DNA of 64,000 bases from Clostridia bacterium (GTDB lineage Bacteria; Bacillota; Clostridia; Christensenellales; CAG-138): contig JAUNCT010000007.1 in assembly GCA_030526425.1 (NCBI GenBank), forward strand, positions 21,660 to 85,659, written 5' to 3'. The notes beneath the pieces are model-generated. The model was not told the DNA's origin, made no database searches, and saw only the letters and a program-made list of their open reading frames with translations. Both the position numbers and the translations under genes were made by a program. Of this stretch, positions 8,045 through 16,183 are shown one piece after another. Each line of letters begins with the position of its first letter. Within the stretch, counting starts at the first letter, position 1.

Positions 8045-9091
8045 TTATTCGTTCTTGCGTTCTTCTTTTTCGGCGGTTTTCTTGGCGCGCTTCGCCTCAC
8101 GGCGTGCCTTGCGCTTGCGGCAGAGCGCGACCAGCAAACGGACCACGCCGTATACGATCACGCCGAGAACGGCCAGCGGCAAAAACGCGTTCGCGAGGAA
8201 GATGCCGATCGCGGCAATCGCATTCACGAGAACACGCCAGCTGTTCGCAAACCCGTTGCGCATTTTGCGGAAAACATCCGAGGCCTTCCACAGCTCGACC
8301 GTATCGTCTTCGGTCGCGGCGGGCGTCTTCTGCGTTTCCTTCACGGTCAGGTCGATCGTCGCAAAGGAGACCTGATGGTCCCACAGGTTGATCGAACCGC
8401 GGTAGCTTTCGATATCGCTGCGGACAGCCGCCAGCTGTTCCCGCACGAGCAGCATCTCCTCGACCTTTTCGCACTTTTCGTACAGGGCAAGCAGTTGCTT
8501 TTCCTCCGCTTCCGCAGCGGTGAGACGCGCTTGGACATCGTAATAGGAACGGGTGATATCGTCGGACGAGATCCGGGAGGACTCCACCTTCCCGAGCGTT
8601 CCGATCGCATCGAGTACATCGTTCAGATGGTCCGCGGGCACCTTGAGGGTCGCGGTGATCTGGATCGTTCCGTCCGAATAACTGCGCTCATAGGACGCGG
8701 ACAGATAACCGCCGAGCTCCTTGCAGCGTTCCGTTGCCGTCTCGAGCACACGGCGCGGTTCATCCGCGCGGATGGTCTGCGTGGCGTTGTAAACGATCTT
8801 CCGGGCGTAAGCCCCGGCTTCTTCCGCCGGTGCCGGTGCGGATTCTTCCGTGTTGCCGGATCCCGCGAGCGCGGTCACGGCATTGCGGTTCCGCATTCCG
8901 TAAGACTTGCCCCCGTTGTCCGCGGCCATCATGGCGGATTCTTCGAAATCCATGTCGTACGCGGCTTCTTCGAAGGTTGCGACGGACGCTTTCTTGCCCG
9001 CACCGCAGCCGCCGAGCGCGACCAGCGTGAACAGGACCGCAAGGAAGAACGCCGTGCGTTTGATCCGGGAGATCTGTTTTTCTTTTTTCAT
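8045..9091 (-). CDS. DUF4349 domain lipoprotein
   Basis: A 348-residue envelope protein. The signal peptide ends in a lipobox (LVALGGCG, about residues 23-30). Residues about 95-250 match the DUF4349 pattern: VYNATQTIRADEP, GGYLSASYERS, LKVPADHLNDVLDAIG, SRISSDDITRSYYDVQARL and a following coiled coil of about 50 residues ending in IESYRGSINLWD. A transmembrane helix near residues 295-320 is followed by a very basic Lys/Arg/Glu tail on the inside. GGAGG lies upstream of ATG 9091. Its function is unknown; some DUF4349 proteins are linked to envelope stress. The next gene downstream is the GNAT gene, 45 bp away. Confidence 0.85.
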   Translation of the reverse strand: MKKEKQISRIKRTAFFLAVLFTLVALGGCGAGKKASVATFEEAAYDMDFEESAMMAADNGGKSYGMRNRNAVTALAGSGNTEESAPAPAEEAGAYARKIVYNATQTIRADEPRRVLETATERCKELGGYLSASYERSYSDGTIQITATLKVPADHLNDVLDAIGTLGKVESSRISSDDITRSYYDVQARLTAAEAEEKQLLALYEKCEKVEEMLLVREQLAAVRSDIESYRGSINLWDHQVSFATIDLTVKETQKTPAATEDDTVELWKASDVFRKMRNGFANSWRVLVNAIAAIGIFLANAFLPLAVLGVIVYGVVRLLVALCRKRKARREAKRAKKTAEKEERKNE

Positions 9092-9219
9092 CGTATCGAT
9101 TCCTCCTGTTTCGTTCGGCGCAAACGGCGCCGCGGGAACGGTCGCCTGCCGCTTTTGCCCATAACACCACGCACCGGGGCAAAAGGTTGCAGACGGGATG
9201 AAAATCTTTTCAGCGCAAA

Positions 9220-9243
9220 AAAGCCGCAGAAGACTGCGGCTTT
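9220..9243 (-). terminator. Terminator of the acyl-CoA synthetase operon
   Basis: AAAGCCGCAG pairs perfectly with CTGCGGCTTT around a 4-base loop, with a T-run on the minus strand. It lies just after the stop at 9251. Confidence 0.85.
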
Positions 9244-9250
9244 GGGGTGC

Positions 9251-11002
9251 TTATTCCGCCTTCTTGCCGTTCAGCTTTTCGAGCTCTTCCTTCTCGAGAA
9301 CGGTGTAGGCGACTTTACCGACCAAGGTCTTCGGCAGCGAATCGCGGATCTCGATCTCATAGGGCATCGCGTATTTGGCGATATTGCGGCGGCAGTGTTC
9401 GAACAGCTCGCGCTTGAGTTCGGGCGTTTCCTTGACGCCGGGCATCAGCACGACGAACGCCTTGACCTTTTGCATCTTGTAGCTGTCGGGTACGCCGATG
9501 ACGCAGCTCATCTGCACCGACTCGTGCGAGTCGATGATGTTTTCGAGCTGCGAAGGATAGACGTTGTATCCACTGGTGACGATCATGCGCTTGATCCGCT
9601 GTTTGAAGTACACGAACCCGTCCTCATCCATTTTGCCGAGGTCGCCCGTGTGCAGCCAAACGTGACCGTCGGCATGCTTCACCAGCGTGTTCGCGGTCTC
9701 TTCCGGCTGGTTGATGTACTCGAGCATGAGCGTCGGACCCGTCAGACAGATCTCACCGTCTTCCCCATAGGGGACGGGGTCGTTCGTTCCGGGCTTGACG
9801 ATCTGATAATAGGTATCCGGGAACGGGAGACCGATGCTCCCTTCGCGGTACATGCCGATGGGCGTCAGACAGGACGCCGTGACGCATTCCGTCGTGCCGT
9901 AACCCTCGCGGACGGTCACCGAAGCGCCGTGCACGGCGAGGAACTTATCGAACTTTTTCTTGAGTTCCACGGAAAGGGAGTCTCCGCCGGAGAACACGCC
10001 CTTGAGGCAGGACAGCTTCACGTTGTCCATATAGGGGTTGCGGGTAATGCCCTCATACAGGGTCGGAACGCCCGCGATGTAGTTCGGCTGCGCCTTCTTC
10101 AAAAGACGCGCATAGCTTTCGACCGAAACGCGTGGCACGAGGATCGACGTACCGCCCGCGATGAGGATGGTGTGGATGCAGACGCCGAGACCGAAACCGT
10201 GGAATACCGGCATCGCGGCGAGCATGCTCTGCCCCTCTTCGAAGGTCGTCGCCATTTCGATGGTCTGCTTGCCGAGCGCGTTGAAGTTGAGGTTCGAAAG
10301 CAGGATACCCTTGGTCTTGCCCGTCGTTCCGCCCGAAAAGAGAATGACCGCCGGGTCGTTCGCATCGCGCTCGACGCGGAATTCCCCGCGGTAAGCGTCG
10401 CCCGCCTTCAAAAAGTCCGTCCACAGCATTGCGGGGGCTTTCAGCTCGGGGCGGGTCATCTTGCGGCCCTCGGTCAGCCAGTAACCGAACTTGAGCAACG
10501 GCGTGAGCACATCCGACACGGAGGAGATGACGAGCGTGTCGATCTCGACCTCCTTGAGGACCTCCGTGAACTTCTGGTAGAACATATCCAGCGTGACCAC
10601 GGCAACGGATGCGGAATCCTTGATATAGAACGCGATCTCACCGACGCTCGAAAGCGGATGGATCATCGTCGCGATGGCGCCGATGCGGTTGAGTCCGTAC
10701 AGGCAGAGCAGTGCCTGCGGGCAATTGGGCATGCAAACGGTCACGCGGTCATCGGCCTTGATGCCGATGGCACGGAAACTGCGCGCCACGCGGTCGACCT
10801 TATCCATCAGTTCGCGGTACGTGGTCTTGATCCCCTGGAATACATACGCGGGGAAATCCGGATACTTTTCGGCGACCTTCCCGATGACGTCGATCATCGA
10901 ACCCGTGGGGTATTCGAGATGTGCGGGAACGGTTCCGTAAAATTTTTGCCAGGGTGCGGGGATCTCCGCGTCCCAGTTGAACGTGATCTTTTCTTCAGAC
11001 AT
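9251..11002 (-). CDS. AMP-dependent acyl-CoA synthetase/ligase
   Basis: A 583-residue ANL-superfamily adenylate-forming enzyme that would activate a carboxylic acid with ATP and load it on CoA. The nucleotide loop is FSGGTTGKTKG (near residue 220), with a YGTTE-type motif, an HTGDLGKMDEDGFVYF block and the C-terminal catalytic lysine region SLPKTLVGKVAYTVLE. The chain-length class cannot be told by eye; the layout resembles medium/long-chain fatty acyl ligases. ATG 11002 overlaps the end of the upstream E2-like gene by 8 bp. TTG 11005 has better spacing to the AAGGAG site and is a possible alternative start. The pair is probably translationally coupled. Confidence 0.9.
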   Translation of the reverse strand: MSEEKITFNWDAEIPAPWQKFYGTVPAHLEYPTGSMIDVIGKVAEKYPDFPAYVFQGIKTTYRELMDKVDRVARSFRAIGIKADDRVTVCMPNCPQALLCLYGLNRIGAIATMIHPLSSVGEIAFYIKDSASVAVVTLDMFYQKFTEVLKEVEIDTLVISSVSDVLTPLLKFGYWLTEGRKMTRPELKAPAMLWTDFLKAGDAYRGEFRVERDANDPAVILFSGGTTGKTKGILLSNLNFNALGKQTIEMATTFEEGQSMLAAMPVFHGFGLGVCIHTILIAGGTSILVPRVSVESYARLLKKAQPNYIAGVPTLYEGITRNPYMDNVKLSCLKGVFSGGDSLSVELKKKFDKFLAVHGASVTVREGYGTTECVTASCLTPIGMYREGSIGLPFPDTYYQIVKPGTNDPVPYGEDGEICLTGPTLMLEYINQPEETANTLVKHADGHVWLHTGDLGKMDEDGFVYFKQRIKRMIVTSGYNVYPSQLENIIDSHESVQMSCVIGVPDSYKMQKVKAFVVLMPGVKETPELKRELFEHCRRNIAKYAMPYEIEIRDSLPKTLVGKVAYTVLEKEELEKLNGKKAE

Positions 11003-11891
11003 CAAGTGTGAGCTCCTTATTGCACGGCGTATCGAGAAGCTCCGGATGCTCGATCAGGTGTTTGACGATACGCACGGTTTTGGCGTAGTAGTAACCGTCG
11101 GCGATGCGCTCGTCGAGCGTGATGCCGACATCGATGACTTCGCGCGTGGTCACGCTTCCGTCGCGGTTGATCGTGTTCTCCTCGCGTTTTTGTCCCATCA
11201 GAACGAACACGGAGTTCGTGCCCCAGTTCGCGAGATGATGGTAACCTGCCTGCAAGCCGAGAGAGCCGACATTCGAAATGAACACGCTCGCGGCATACGG
11301 GTCCTCCATGGTGATGGACTTCGGCATGATGCCGCGGTCGTCGAGCCAGTTCAGCAGACGCATCACACGGTAGAGCATGCGCTTGGGCATTTTGGTCAGG
11401 AAATCCATGATATCGGTCGTTCCGTCGGATTTCTTTTCGGTGCGCACCGCATGGACGAACTTCGTGACCTTGTCGTGCATCTCGTCGATCGAGCTCTTTT
11501 CGCTCTTCGGCTCGTAGTTGATCAGCGCCACACCCTCGGACGCATGGTCGCTGAACTCGCGCTTGGCAACGAATGCAAAGCGGATGTCGTTGCGCTGATA
11601 GTAGCGGCAGCCCTTGATGAAGCGGTTCATCTCGGGGCGCATTTCGAAGACGCGGCCGATGGCTGCAAGCACCGCATGGAAATAGGTGTAGCGGTATTGC
11701 GGGTTTTTCGCGTTCTTCTCCGCGAGCCATTCGGTCAAAGGACCGACATCCAGCGTCAGCTGGATGAACGCCTCGTTGTCCGCGCGGTTCGGCGCAACAC
11801 CGGGCATGATGGCATGCATGCTGTCGAGATCCGTGATCTGCACGGCGTCCACACGGTCGCCGAAGCGTCTTCTCTTATTGATGGTCATCAT
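10995..11891 (-). CDS. 2-oxoacid dehydrogenase E2-type acyltransferase-fold protein
   Basis: A 298-residue protein that looks like the stand-alone catalytic domain of dihydrolipoamide acyltransferase (chloramphenicol acetyltransferase fold), without lipoyl or peripheral-binding domains. Matching blocks are NRFIKGCRYYQRNDIRFAFV, SVFISNVGSLGLQAGYHHL and the C-terminal GITLDERIADGYYYAK. In true E2 enzymes this last motif is DHRxxDG; here the catalytic His is Glu (DER). The coupled acyl-CoA synthetase downstream suggests a role with acyl-CoA, but the reaction is unknown. The start is ATG 11891 or 11888. It has its own strong promoter with an adjacent palindrome. Confidence 0.75.
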   Translation of the reverse strand: MMTINKRRRFGDRVDAVQITDLDSMHAIMPGVAPNRADNEAFIQLTLDVGPLTEWLAEKNAKNPQYRYTYFHAVLAAIGRVFEMRPEMNRFIKGCRYYQRNDIRFAFVAKREFSDHASEGVALINYEPKSEKSSIDEMHDKVTKFVHAVRTEKKSDGTTDIMDFLTKMPKRMLYRVMRLLNWLDDRGIMPKSITMEDPYAASVFISNVGSLGLQAGYHHLANWGTNSVFVLMGQKREENTINRDGSVTTREVIDVGITLDERIADGYYYAKTVRIVKHLIEHPELLDTPCNKELTLDV

Positions 11892-11953
11892 GGATGGTTT
11901 CCCTTTCCGAAGTCGGCAAGCCGACAGTTTTCCATTAAAACATGAATAAAAAA

Positions 11954-11981
11954 ATTATAACACTTTGACTCAGATTGTCAA
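11954..11981 (-). promoter_or_regulatory. Strong promoter of the E2-like/acyl-CoA synthetase operon
   Basis: On the minus strand TTGACA (11981-11976) and TATAAT (11959-11954) are 16 bp apart, a consensus sigma-A promoter. The 12-bp site TAACGAACGTTC abuts the upstream side of the -35. Confidence 0.85.
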
Positions 11982-11982
11982 T

Positions 11983-11994
11983 TAACGAACGTTC
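11983..11994. promoter_or_regulatory. Probable TetR-type operator TAACGAACGTTC
   Basis: AACGAACGTT is a near-palindrome beside the -35 box. The same 12-mer with one or two changes occurs twice in the promoter region of the TetR gene at 23.5 kb, so that regulator may control this operon. Confidence 0.5.
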
Positions 11995-12065
11995 GGGTTT
12001 CCGATCCGGCGCAAACCGAAACCCGGCACCGAAACACGGTCACCGGGCTTTCGCGCAGGTCTTGT

Positions 12066-12755
12066 TCAGTTGTTTTCTTTTGCACGGCGCAGATAACGGT
12101 AGATGCTCGCCTGCGAGCAACCGAGTTTCTCGATGGCGAACGGAACGGAACCTTTCAGTTCGAAAAGCCCGCGTTCCTGCAGGCGCTTGATAAGCAGCGC
12201 ACGGTCGTTTCCCGAAAACGGGGGGACGAGCAGCAGACTCTTCACCGCATCGCGGTACAGTTGTTCCATCAACGCCCCGGAATCGTTCTGGAAGTGTTCG
12301 GTCTCCTCGGGGACATCCGCGAACGCCGCCTGCAGCGCGGGTGCGGGCATGGGGCGGTGCCGTTCCACAAAGGCGTCCGGATGGACCAGACGCATCAGGT
12401 GTTCCGCCATTTCGTGGAACTCGCTGTCATCGAAATTGATGCACAGCATCCCCGTGGGTTTCTCTCCGTCCATGATGAAAAACGTCGAGGAGCGGATCGG
12501 CTTGCCGTTGCCGAGAACGCCGTCGTAATTGATCACACAGTCCGTCTTCTCGTATTCCTTTTCCACGAGCAGCCGGAGCGCCGTGTTCGTCAGCGGCGCG
12601 CCGACGCTTCTGCCGCTCACATGACCGTTCGCAATGGCGACGATCCCCTTTTCGGGCGTGTCGACCTCATGCAGAACGACTTCAAAATGCGGACCGAGCG
12701 CCTTGCCGAGAAAGCCGACCAACGTCGTATACCGTTTTCTCAGATCTTCCTTCAT
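12066..12755 (-). CDS. YheO-like PAS plus HTH transcriptional regulator
   Basis: A 229-residue DNA-binding regulator. Residues about 5-120 match the YheO-type PAS domain (LGPHFEVVLHEV, IANGHVSGRSVGAPLT, NYDGVLGNGKPIRSSTFFI). The C-terminal 60 residues contain a helix-turn-helix of the HTH_22 type (KGSVPFAIEKLGCSQASIYRYL). Regulators of this family often sit next to amino-acid or enamine metabolism genes; here ridA is divergent from it. A 14-bp perfect palindrome lies between the two promoters. AGCGGAGG precedes ATG 12755. The ligand is unknown. Confidence 0.85.
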   Translation of the reverse strand: MKEDLRKRYTTLVGFLGKALGPHFEVVLHEVDTPEKGIVAIANGHVSGRSVGAPLTNTALRLLVEKEYEKTDCVINYDGVLGNGKPIRSSTFFIMDGEKPTGMLCINFDDSEFHEMAEHLMRLVHPDAFVERHRPMPAPALQAAFADVPEETEHFQNDSGALMEQLYRDAVKSLLLVPPFSGNDRALLIKRLQERGLFELKGSVPFAIEKLGCSQASIYRYLRRAKENN

Positions 12756-12788
12756 GAACGACCTCCGCTGTTGCTGGAATTTTTAAGG

Positions 12789-12816
12789 ATTATAACACAG
12801 CATGCTTCAAATGCAA
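12789..12816 (-). promoter_or_regulatory. Promoter of the YheO-like regulator
   Basis: On the minus strand TTGCAT (12816-12811) and TATAAT (12794-12789) are 16 bp apart. Confidence 0.7.
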
Positions 12817-12826
12817 ACCCTTTTTT

Positions 12827-12840
12827 GAGAATTAATTCTC
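12827..12840. promoter_or_regulatory. Perfect 14-bp palindrome GAGAATTAATTCTC, likely operator
   Basis: It is a perfect dyad between the divergent regulator and ridA, 10 bp upstream of the regulator's -35. The likely binder is the adjacent YheO-like protein. Confidence 0.55.
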
Positions 12841-12930
12841 ATTATCGTATTTTTAAATATGTTGTTTTTCTCAAGCACAGTTTGAAACAAGGTGTGCCAA
12901 TTCATTTTTGAGAGACCGTATCGATTTTAT

Positions 12931-12960
12931 TTGACATCCCTTCCGACATAGCAATAAAAT
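12931..12960 (+). promoter_or_regulatory. Promoter of ridA
   Basis: TTGACA at 12931 and TAAAAT at 12955 are 18 bp apart. AGGAGG at 12981-12986 precedes the ATG at 12996. Confidence 0.65.
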
Positions 12961-12995
12961 ATTATCACAAACAACGTCACAGGAGGTTCTGTCTC

Positions 12996-13373
12996 ATGAA
13001 AAGCGTCATCGCAACCGAAAAAGCTCCCGGTGCCATCGGACCGTATTCCCAGGCGATCCGCACCGGTAACCTGATTTTTGTTTCCGGTCAGCTTCCGCTC
13101 GACCCCGCTACGGGCAAGTTCCCCGAGGATATCAAAGCGCAGACCCGTCAGTCCCTCACGAACGCCAAGGCGATCCTCGAAGCTGCGGGTTCCGGTCTTG
13201 GCAGCGTCGTCAAAACCACCGTGTTCCTTTCGGACATGAACGACTTCGCCGCGATGAACGAGGTCTATGCGGAGATGTTCCCCGCAGGCGGCTTCCCCGC
13301 GCGTTCCGCCGTTGAGGTCGCAAGACTTCCGAAGGACGCCCTCGTCGAGATCGAAATGATCGCCGAAGTGTAA
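12996..13373 (+). CDS. ridA: RidA family reactive enamine/imine deaminase
   Basis: A 125-residue cytosolic enzyme of the YjgF/YER057c/UK114 family, trimeric in known members. It hydrolyses 2-aminoacrylate and related imines released by PLP enzymes such as serine/threonine dehydratases. Family blocks are complete: [20 protein letters not shown] and [20 protein letters not shown], which holds the conserved Arg that binds the substrate carboxylate. It is transcribed alone from its own promoter and ends in a strong terminator. The divergent YheO-like regulator is its likely controller. Confidence 0.93.
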   Translation: MKSVIATEKAPGAIGPYSQAIRTGNLIFVSGQLPLDPATGKFPEDIKAQTRQSLTNAKAILEAAGSGLGSVVKTTVFLSDMNDFAAMNEVYAEMFPAGGFPARSAVEVARLPKDALVEIEMIAEV

Positions 13374-13387
13374 CAACGAGTAAACCG

Positions 13388-13420
13388 AAAAGCGCTCCTC
13401 CCGTTCGGAGGAGCGCTTTT
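13388..13420. terminator. Strong bidirectional terminator between ridA and the flavoprotein gene
   Basis: A 14-bp perfect stem (AAAAGCGCTCCTCC with its complement) and a CGTTC loop, with T-runs in both directions, between convergent genes. Confidence 0.9.
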
Positions 13421-13487
13421 CTTCTGTTGCGAAAACCGCCGCCCGGCAGATGCCGGACGGCGGTAATGACCGTTTGATACGGGTCGC

Positions 13488-15968
13488 TTATTTGTTCACG
13501 CCCTGCGCGGCGACGCGACCGGAGACGATGATCTCGGTCACGGCGTTGCCGCCGAGACGGTTGCCCGCGTGGTTACCTCCGGTGACTTCGCCCGCAGCGA
13601 ACAGACCGGGGATCACGTTGCCGTTCACGTCGATGACGTGGCGGTCGGTGTCGACCTTCAGACCGCCCATGGTGTGGTGGGTGGACGGAGCCTGGGGACG
13701 CATGCGGACGACATCGAGCTTGTAGGTCTCGGGCAGGTAGTTGCCGTTCTCGTCCTTCTCAACGTCGCCGATGGTGCCCTGGGTCGCGAGCTTCGGCACG
13801 GACAGCTCGGTGGTCAGACCCATGACGTAGTTGTCGTACTCGACGATGGTGTTGCGCAGGGTCTCCGCATCGCAGCCGATCATCTCCGCGACCTCTTCGA
13901 GGGGACGGAAGTACTGACGGCCTTCGATCTCCGCAGCGCCGTTCACGGAAGTGAGGTTGTGGTTGGAGATCTCGATGTAGATGCCGGGGACATACTTGAG
14001 TCCCATCTTCTCGGCCTGCTCCTTGCTCATGCCGTTCTGGAAACCGCCGAGGGACAGAACGTCGCGCTCTGCGGATTCATCGACATAACGCATACCGGTC
14101 GCCGCGTTGACGAAGATGACGTTCTCACCTGCGCCGCGGGAGAGGTTGCCGTTGTCGACCCAGCCGAGGGGCATCATCTGCGTCCAGCCTTCGCCTTCGA
14201 ACGCAGCGCCGACCGCCTGTGCCATGCGGATACCGTCACCGGTCATAGCGGAACGGTTGGTGGTGCCGATGTTGTCCGCGATGAAGGAGGGATCCCAGTA
14301 CTTGTTGGTCTGCTGGACCATTTCGATGTTCGCAGCGTAACCGCCGGTCGCCAGGATGACGCCCTTGGTCGCGTGCGCGGTGACTTCGGTACCGTCGAAC
14401 TTCACAGCCTTGACGCCGGTGACCTTGCCGTCCTCAACGATGAGGTCGGTCGCTTCGGTGCGCAGCATCATTTCGTTATGCTCGTTCGCGTTGATCATGG
14501 TGTTGTAGGGAACGAGGAAGTAAGCGCCCCACTTGGTGTTCGCCGCACCGTCGTAGGTCACACCGTCGACGACGCCGCCGAGCGGTGCGTTCTCACGCTG
14601 CCAGAGGCAGCCGATGAGCGTGAACTGACGGTTGAACTCGAACAGGGAACCCTGCGCGCAGAGCCAGGGCTTGATGTCCTGACCGCCTTCGACGAACTGC
14701 TTGACAAGCTCGACATCACCGTAGATCCACTCGGAGTTGTCCGCGTTGGGACGGAGACCGCCGTAGTAGGTCTGGAAGATGTGGAGGTTCAGGGTGGAGA
14801 ACACCGCAAGGTCGGTCTCCTTCGCGCCCGCATCGAGCTTCGGCTGTGCCCAATCGAGGTAAGCCTTGATCTCGGACTTCAGCTCCTGCAGAACGGGGAG
14901 ATACTCGGCGTGCACACCGCGAACGGCGTTGAGACCGATCTCACCGGCAACGAAGGGATGCTCGGCATCGACGGTGCCGTCGAATTCCTTCTCATCCCAG
15001 TCGAGGATGACCTTGAGGATCTCGATACGGCCCTTGTCGTTGAGGACCTTGTCGTAGGTCTGACCGTCGATGGGGTTGACACCGGTGGTCGCTTCCGGAT
15101 CGGCGGGATCCCAAACGAGGTAAGGCATGACGGACTGATAAGCACCACCGGAAACGAGGGTGTTACCGCCCATCTCCGCAGCTTTTTCGATGAGAAGAAC
15201 GGTGTTGCCGTCCTGCGCAGCCTGTGCGGCAGCGGCAAGACCCGCACCGCCCGCACCGACGATGACGACATCCCAGGTGCCCTCAACGGGAGCCTGCGCT
15301 TCGTGCTTGACGGTCGCGGTCTTGAATGCGGACATGTTGGTGCAGCCCGCCTGCTCGGCAGCCGCGATCACCGCATTGCGGAGCGCCGCGGAGGAGAAGG
15401 TCGCGCCGGCAACGGCATCGACGCCCGCACCGTTCGCAGCAAGCATATCCTCGATCATGGGAGCGAACGCAACATCACCGACGTGTGCGGTCTCCTTGTG
15501 CGCGGTCACTTCGATCGCGGTGACGGCATTCTCGGAGAAGGTGACGCTGACTTCAACGGGAGCGTTGTAGCCCTTTGCGGAAGCGGTGTAGGTGCCTGCG
15601 GTGAACGCGAGCGCAGCCTCTTCCTTGGCTTCGCCCTTCGCTGCGGACAGAGCCGCGGCAAGAGCTTCCTTCACAGCGCCGCTGGTGACGGTCGCGCCGG
15701 CAACGGCTTCGACTTCATCCGCGGAGCTCACGCCGACCATCGCGGCGCAGAGCTTTTCGGCAGCCTGGCCGCCGATCGTGGGGGTCTCGGTCTCGGAGAT
15801 GGTCGCATTCTGCACGGCGTTCTCGTCGACGGTCACTTTCACGGTGACGACGCCGCCGAAGCCCGCTGCGGAACCTTCATACTCACCGGGGGTGAAGTTT
15901 GCGGCGTATGCCGGAACGACACTCAGTGCGAGCATGAGAACCAGAGCAAAAGAGATCAGTTTCTTCAT
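13488..15968 (-). CDS. Secreted fumarate reductase-type flavoprotein with two FMN-binding domains
   Basis: An 826-residue exported oxidoreductase. The signal peptide ends VVPAYAANF and has no lipobox. Two FMN_bind domains follow (about 27-105 and 112-205), each with a flavinylation-type motif, AVAGATVTSGA near 91 and AVAGATFSSAA near 187; in this family ApbE attaches FMN to the Thr. The FAD-binding domain starts DVVIVGAGGAGLAAAA (near 232) and ends GLFAAGEVTGGNHAGNRLGG, with HHTMGGLKVDTD in the catalytic region. The family reduces fumarate, urocanate, cinnamates and similar enoates outside the membrane; the substrate here is unknown. ATG 15968 fits the signal peptide and an AAAGGGA site. Confidence 0.88.
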   Translation of the reverse strand: MKKLISFALVLMLALSVVPAYAANFTPGEYEGSAAGFGGVVTVKVTVDENAVQNATISETETPTIGGQAAEKLCAAMVGVSSADEVEAVAGATVTSGAVKEALAAALSAAKGEAKEEAALAFTAGTYTASAKGYNAPVEVSVTFSENAVTAIEVTAHKETAHVGDVAFAPMIEDMLAANGAGVDAVAGATFSSAALRNAVIAAAEQAGCTNMSAFKTATVKHEAQAPVEGTWDVVIVGAGGAGLAAAAQAAQDGNTVLLIEKAAEMGGNTLVSGGAYQSVMPYLVWDPADPEATTGVNPIDGQTYDKVLNDKGRIEILKVILDWDEKEFDGTVDAEHPFVAGEIGLNAVRGVHAEYLPVLQELKSEIKAYLDWAQPKLDAGAKETDLAVFSTLNLHIFQTYYGGLRPNADNSEWIYGDVELVKQFVEGGQDIKPWLCAQGSLFEFNRQFTLIGCLWQRENAPLGGVVDGVTYDGAANTKWGAYFLVPYNTMINANEHNEMMLRTEATDLIVEDGKVTGVKAVKFDGTEVTAHATKGVILATGGYAANIEMVQQTNKYWDPSFIADNIGTTNRSAMTGDGIRMAQAVGAAFEGEGWTQMMPLGWVDNGNLSRGAGENVIFVNAATGMRYVDESAERDVLSLGGFQNGMSKEQAEKMGLKYVPGIYIEISNHNLTSVNGAAEIEGRQYFRPLEEVAEMIGCDAETLRNTIVEYDNYVMGLTTELSVPKLATQGTIGDVEKDENGNYLPETYKLDVVRMRPQAPSTHHTMGGLKVDTDRHVIDVNGNVIPGLFAAGEVTGGNHAGNRLGGNAVTEIIVSGRVAAQGVNK

Positions 15969-16024
15969 GTTCTTTCCCTTTCTGAACATTTATTCGTCTG
16001 CCGGATATCGGCACAACATGTCCA

Positions 16025-16053
16025 ATTGTACTGGATAAACCACCCGTTTGCAA
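16025..16053 (-). promoter_or_regulatory. Promoter of the secreted flavoprotein gene
   Basis: On the minus strand TTGCAA (16053-16048) and TACAAT (16030-16025) are 17 bp apart, about 55 bp upstream of the start codon. Confidence 0.7.
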
Positions 16054-16129
16054 CCGATTTTCGCAAAATACCGATACTTTTTTATTTATTGATATATTGA
16101 ATACGGTCGGCGGAAATCCGTTTCCGCGC

Positions 16130-16167
16130 AAAGAAATCGGCAAGCCCCGGGATTTGCCGATTTCTTT
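16130..16167 (-). terminator. carB terminator with a 14-bp perfect stem
   Basis: AAAGAAATCGGCAA pairs perfectly with TTGCCGATTTCTTT around a 10-base loop. It lies just past the carB stop at 16184; the T-rich right arm serves as the tail. Confidence 0.75.
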
Positions 16168-16183
16168 ATACTTATTAATAATA

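Noticed and set aside
8375..11011. An 878-codon open frame antisense to DUF4349 and the acyl-CoA synthetase
   Set aside because: It is a shadow of high-GC codon use; it spans two genes, their terminator and promoter, and shows no known motif.
13569..16100. An 843-codon open frame antisense to the secreted flavoprotein gene
   Set aside because: It mirrors the real gene in a GC-rich sequence, has no ribosome site and gives a low-complexity, His/Asp/Arg-rich product. The minus-strand gene has clear domains.
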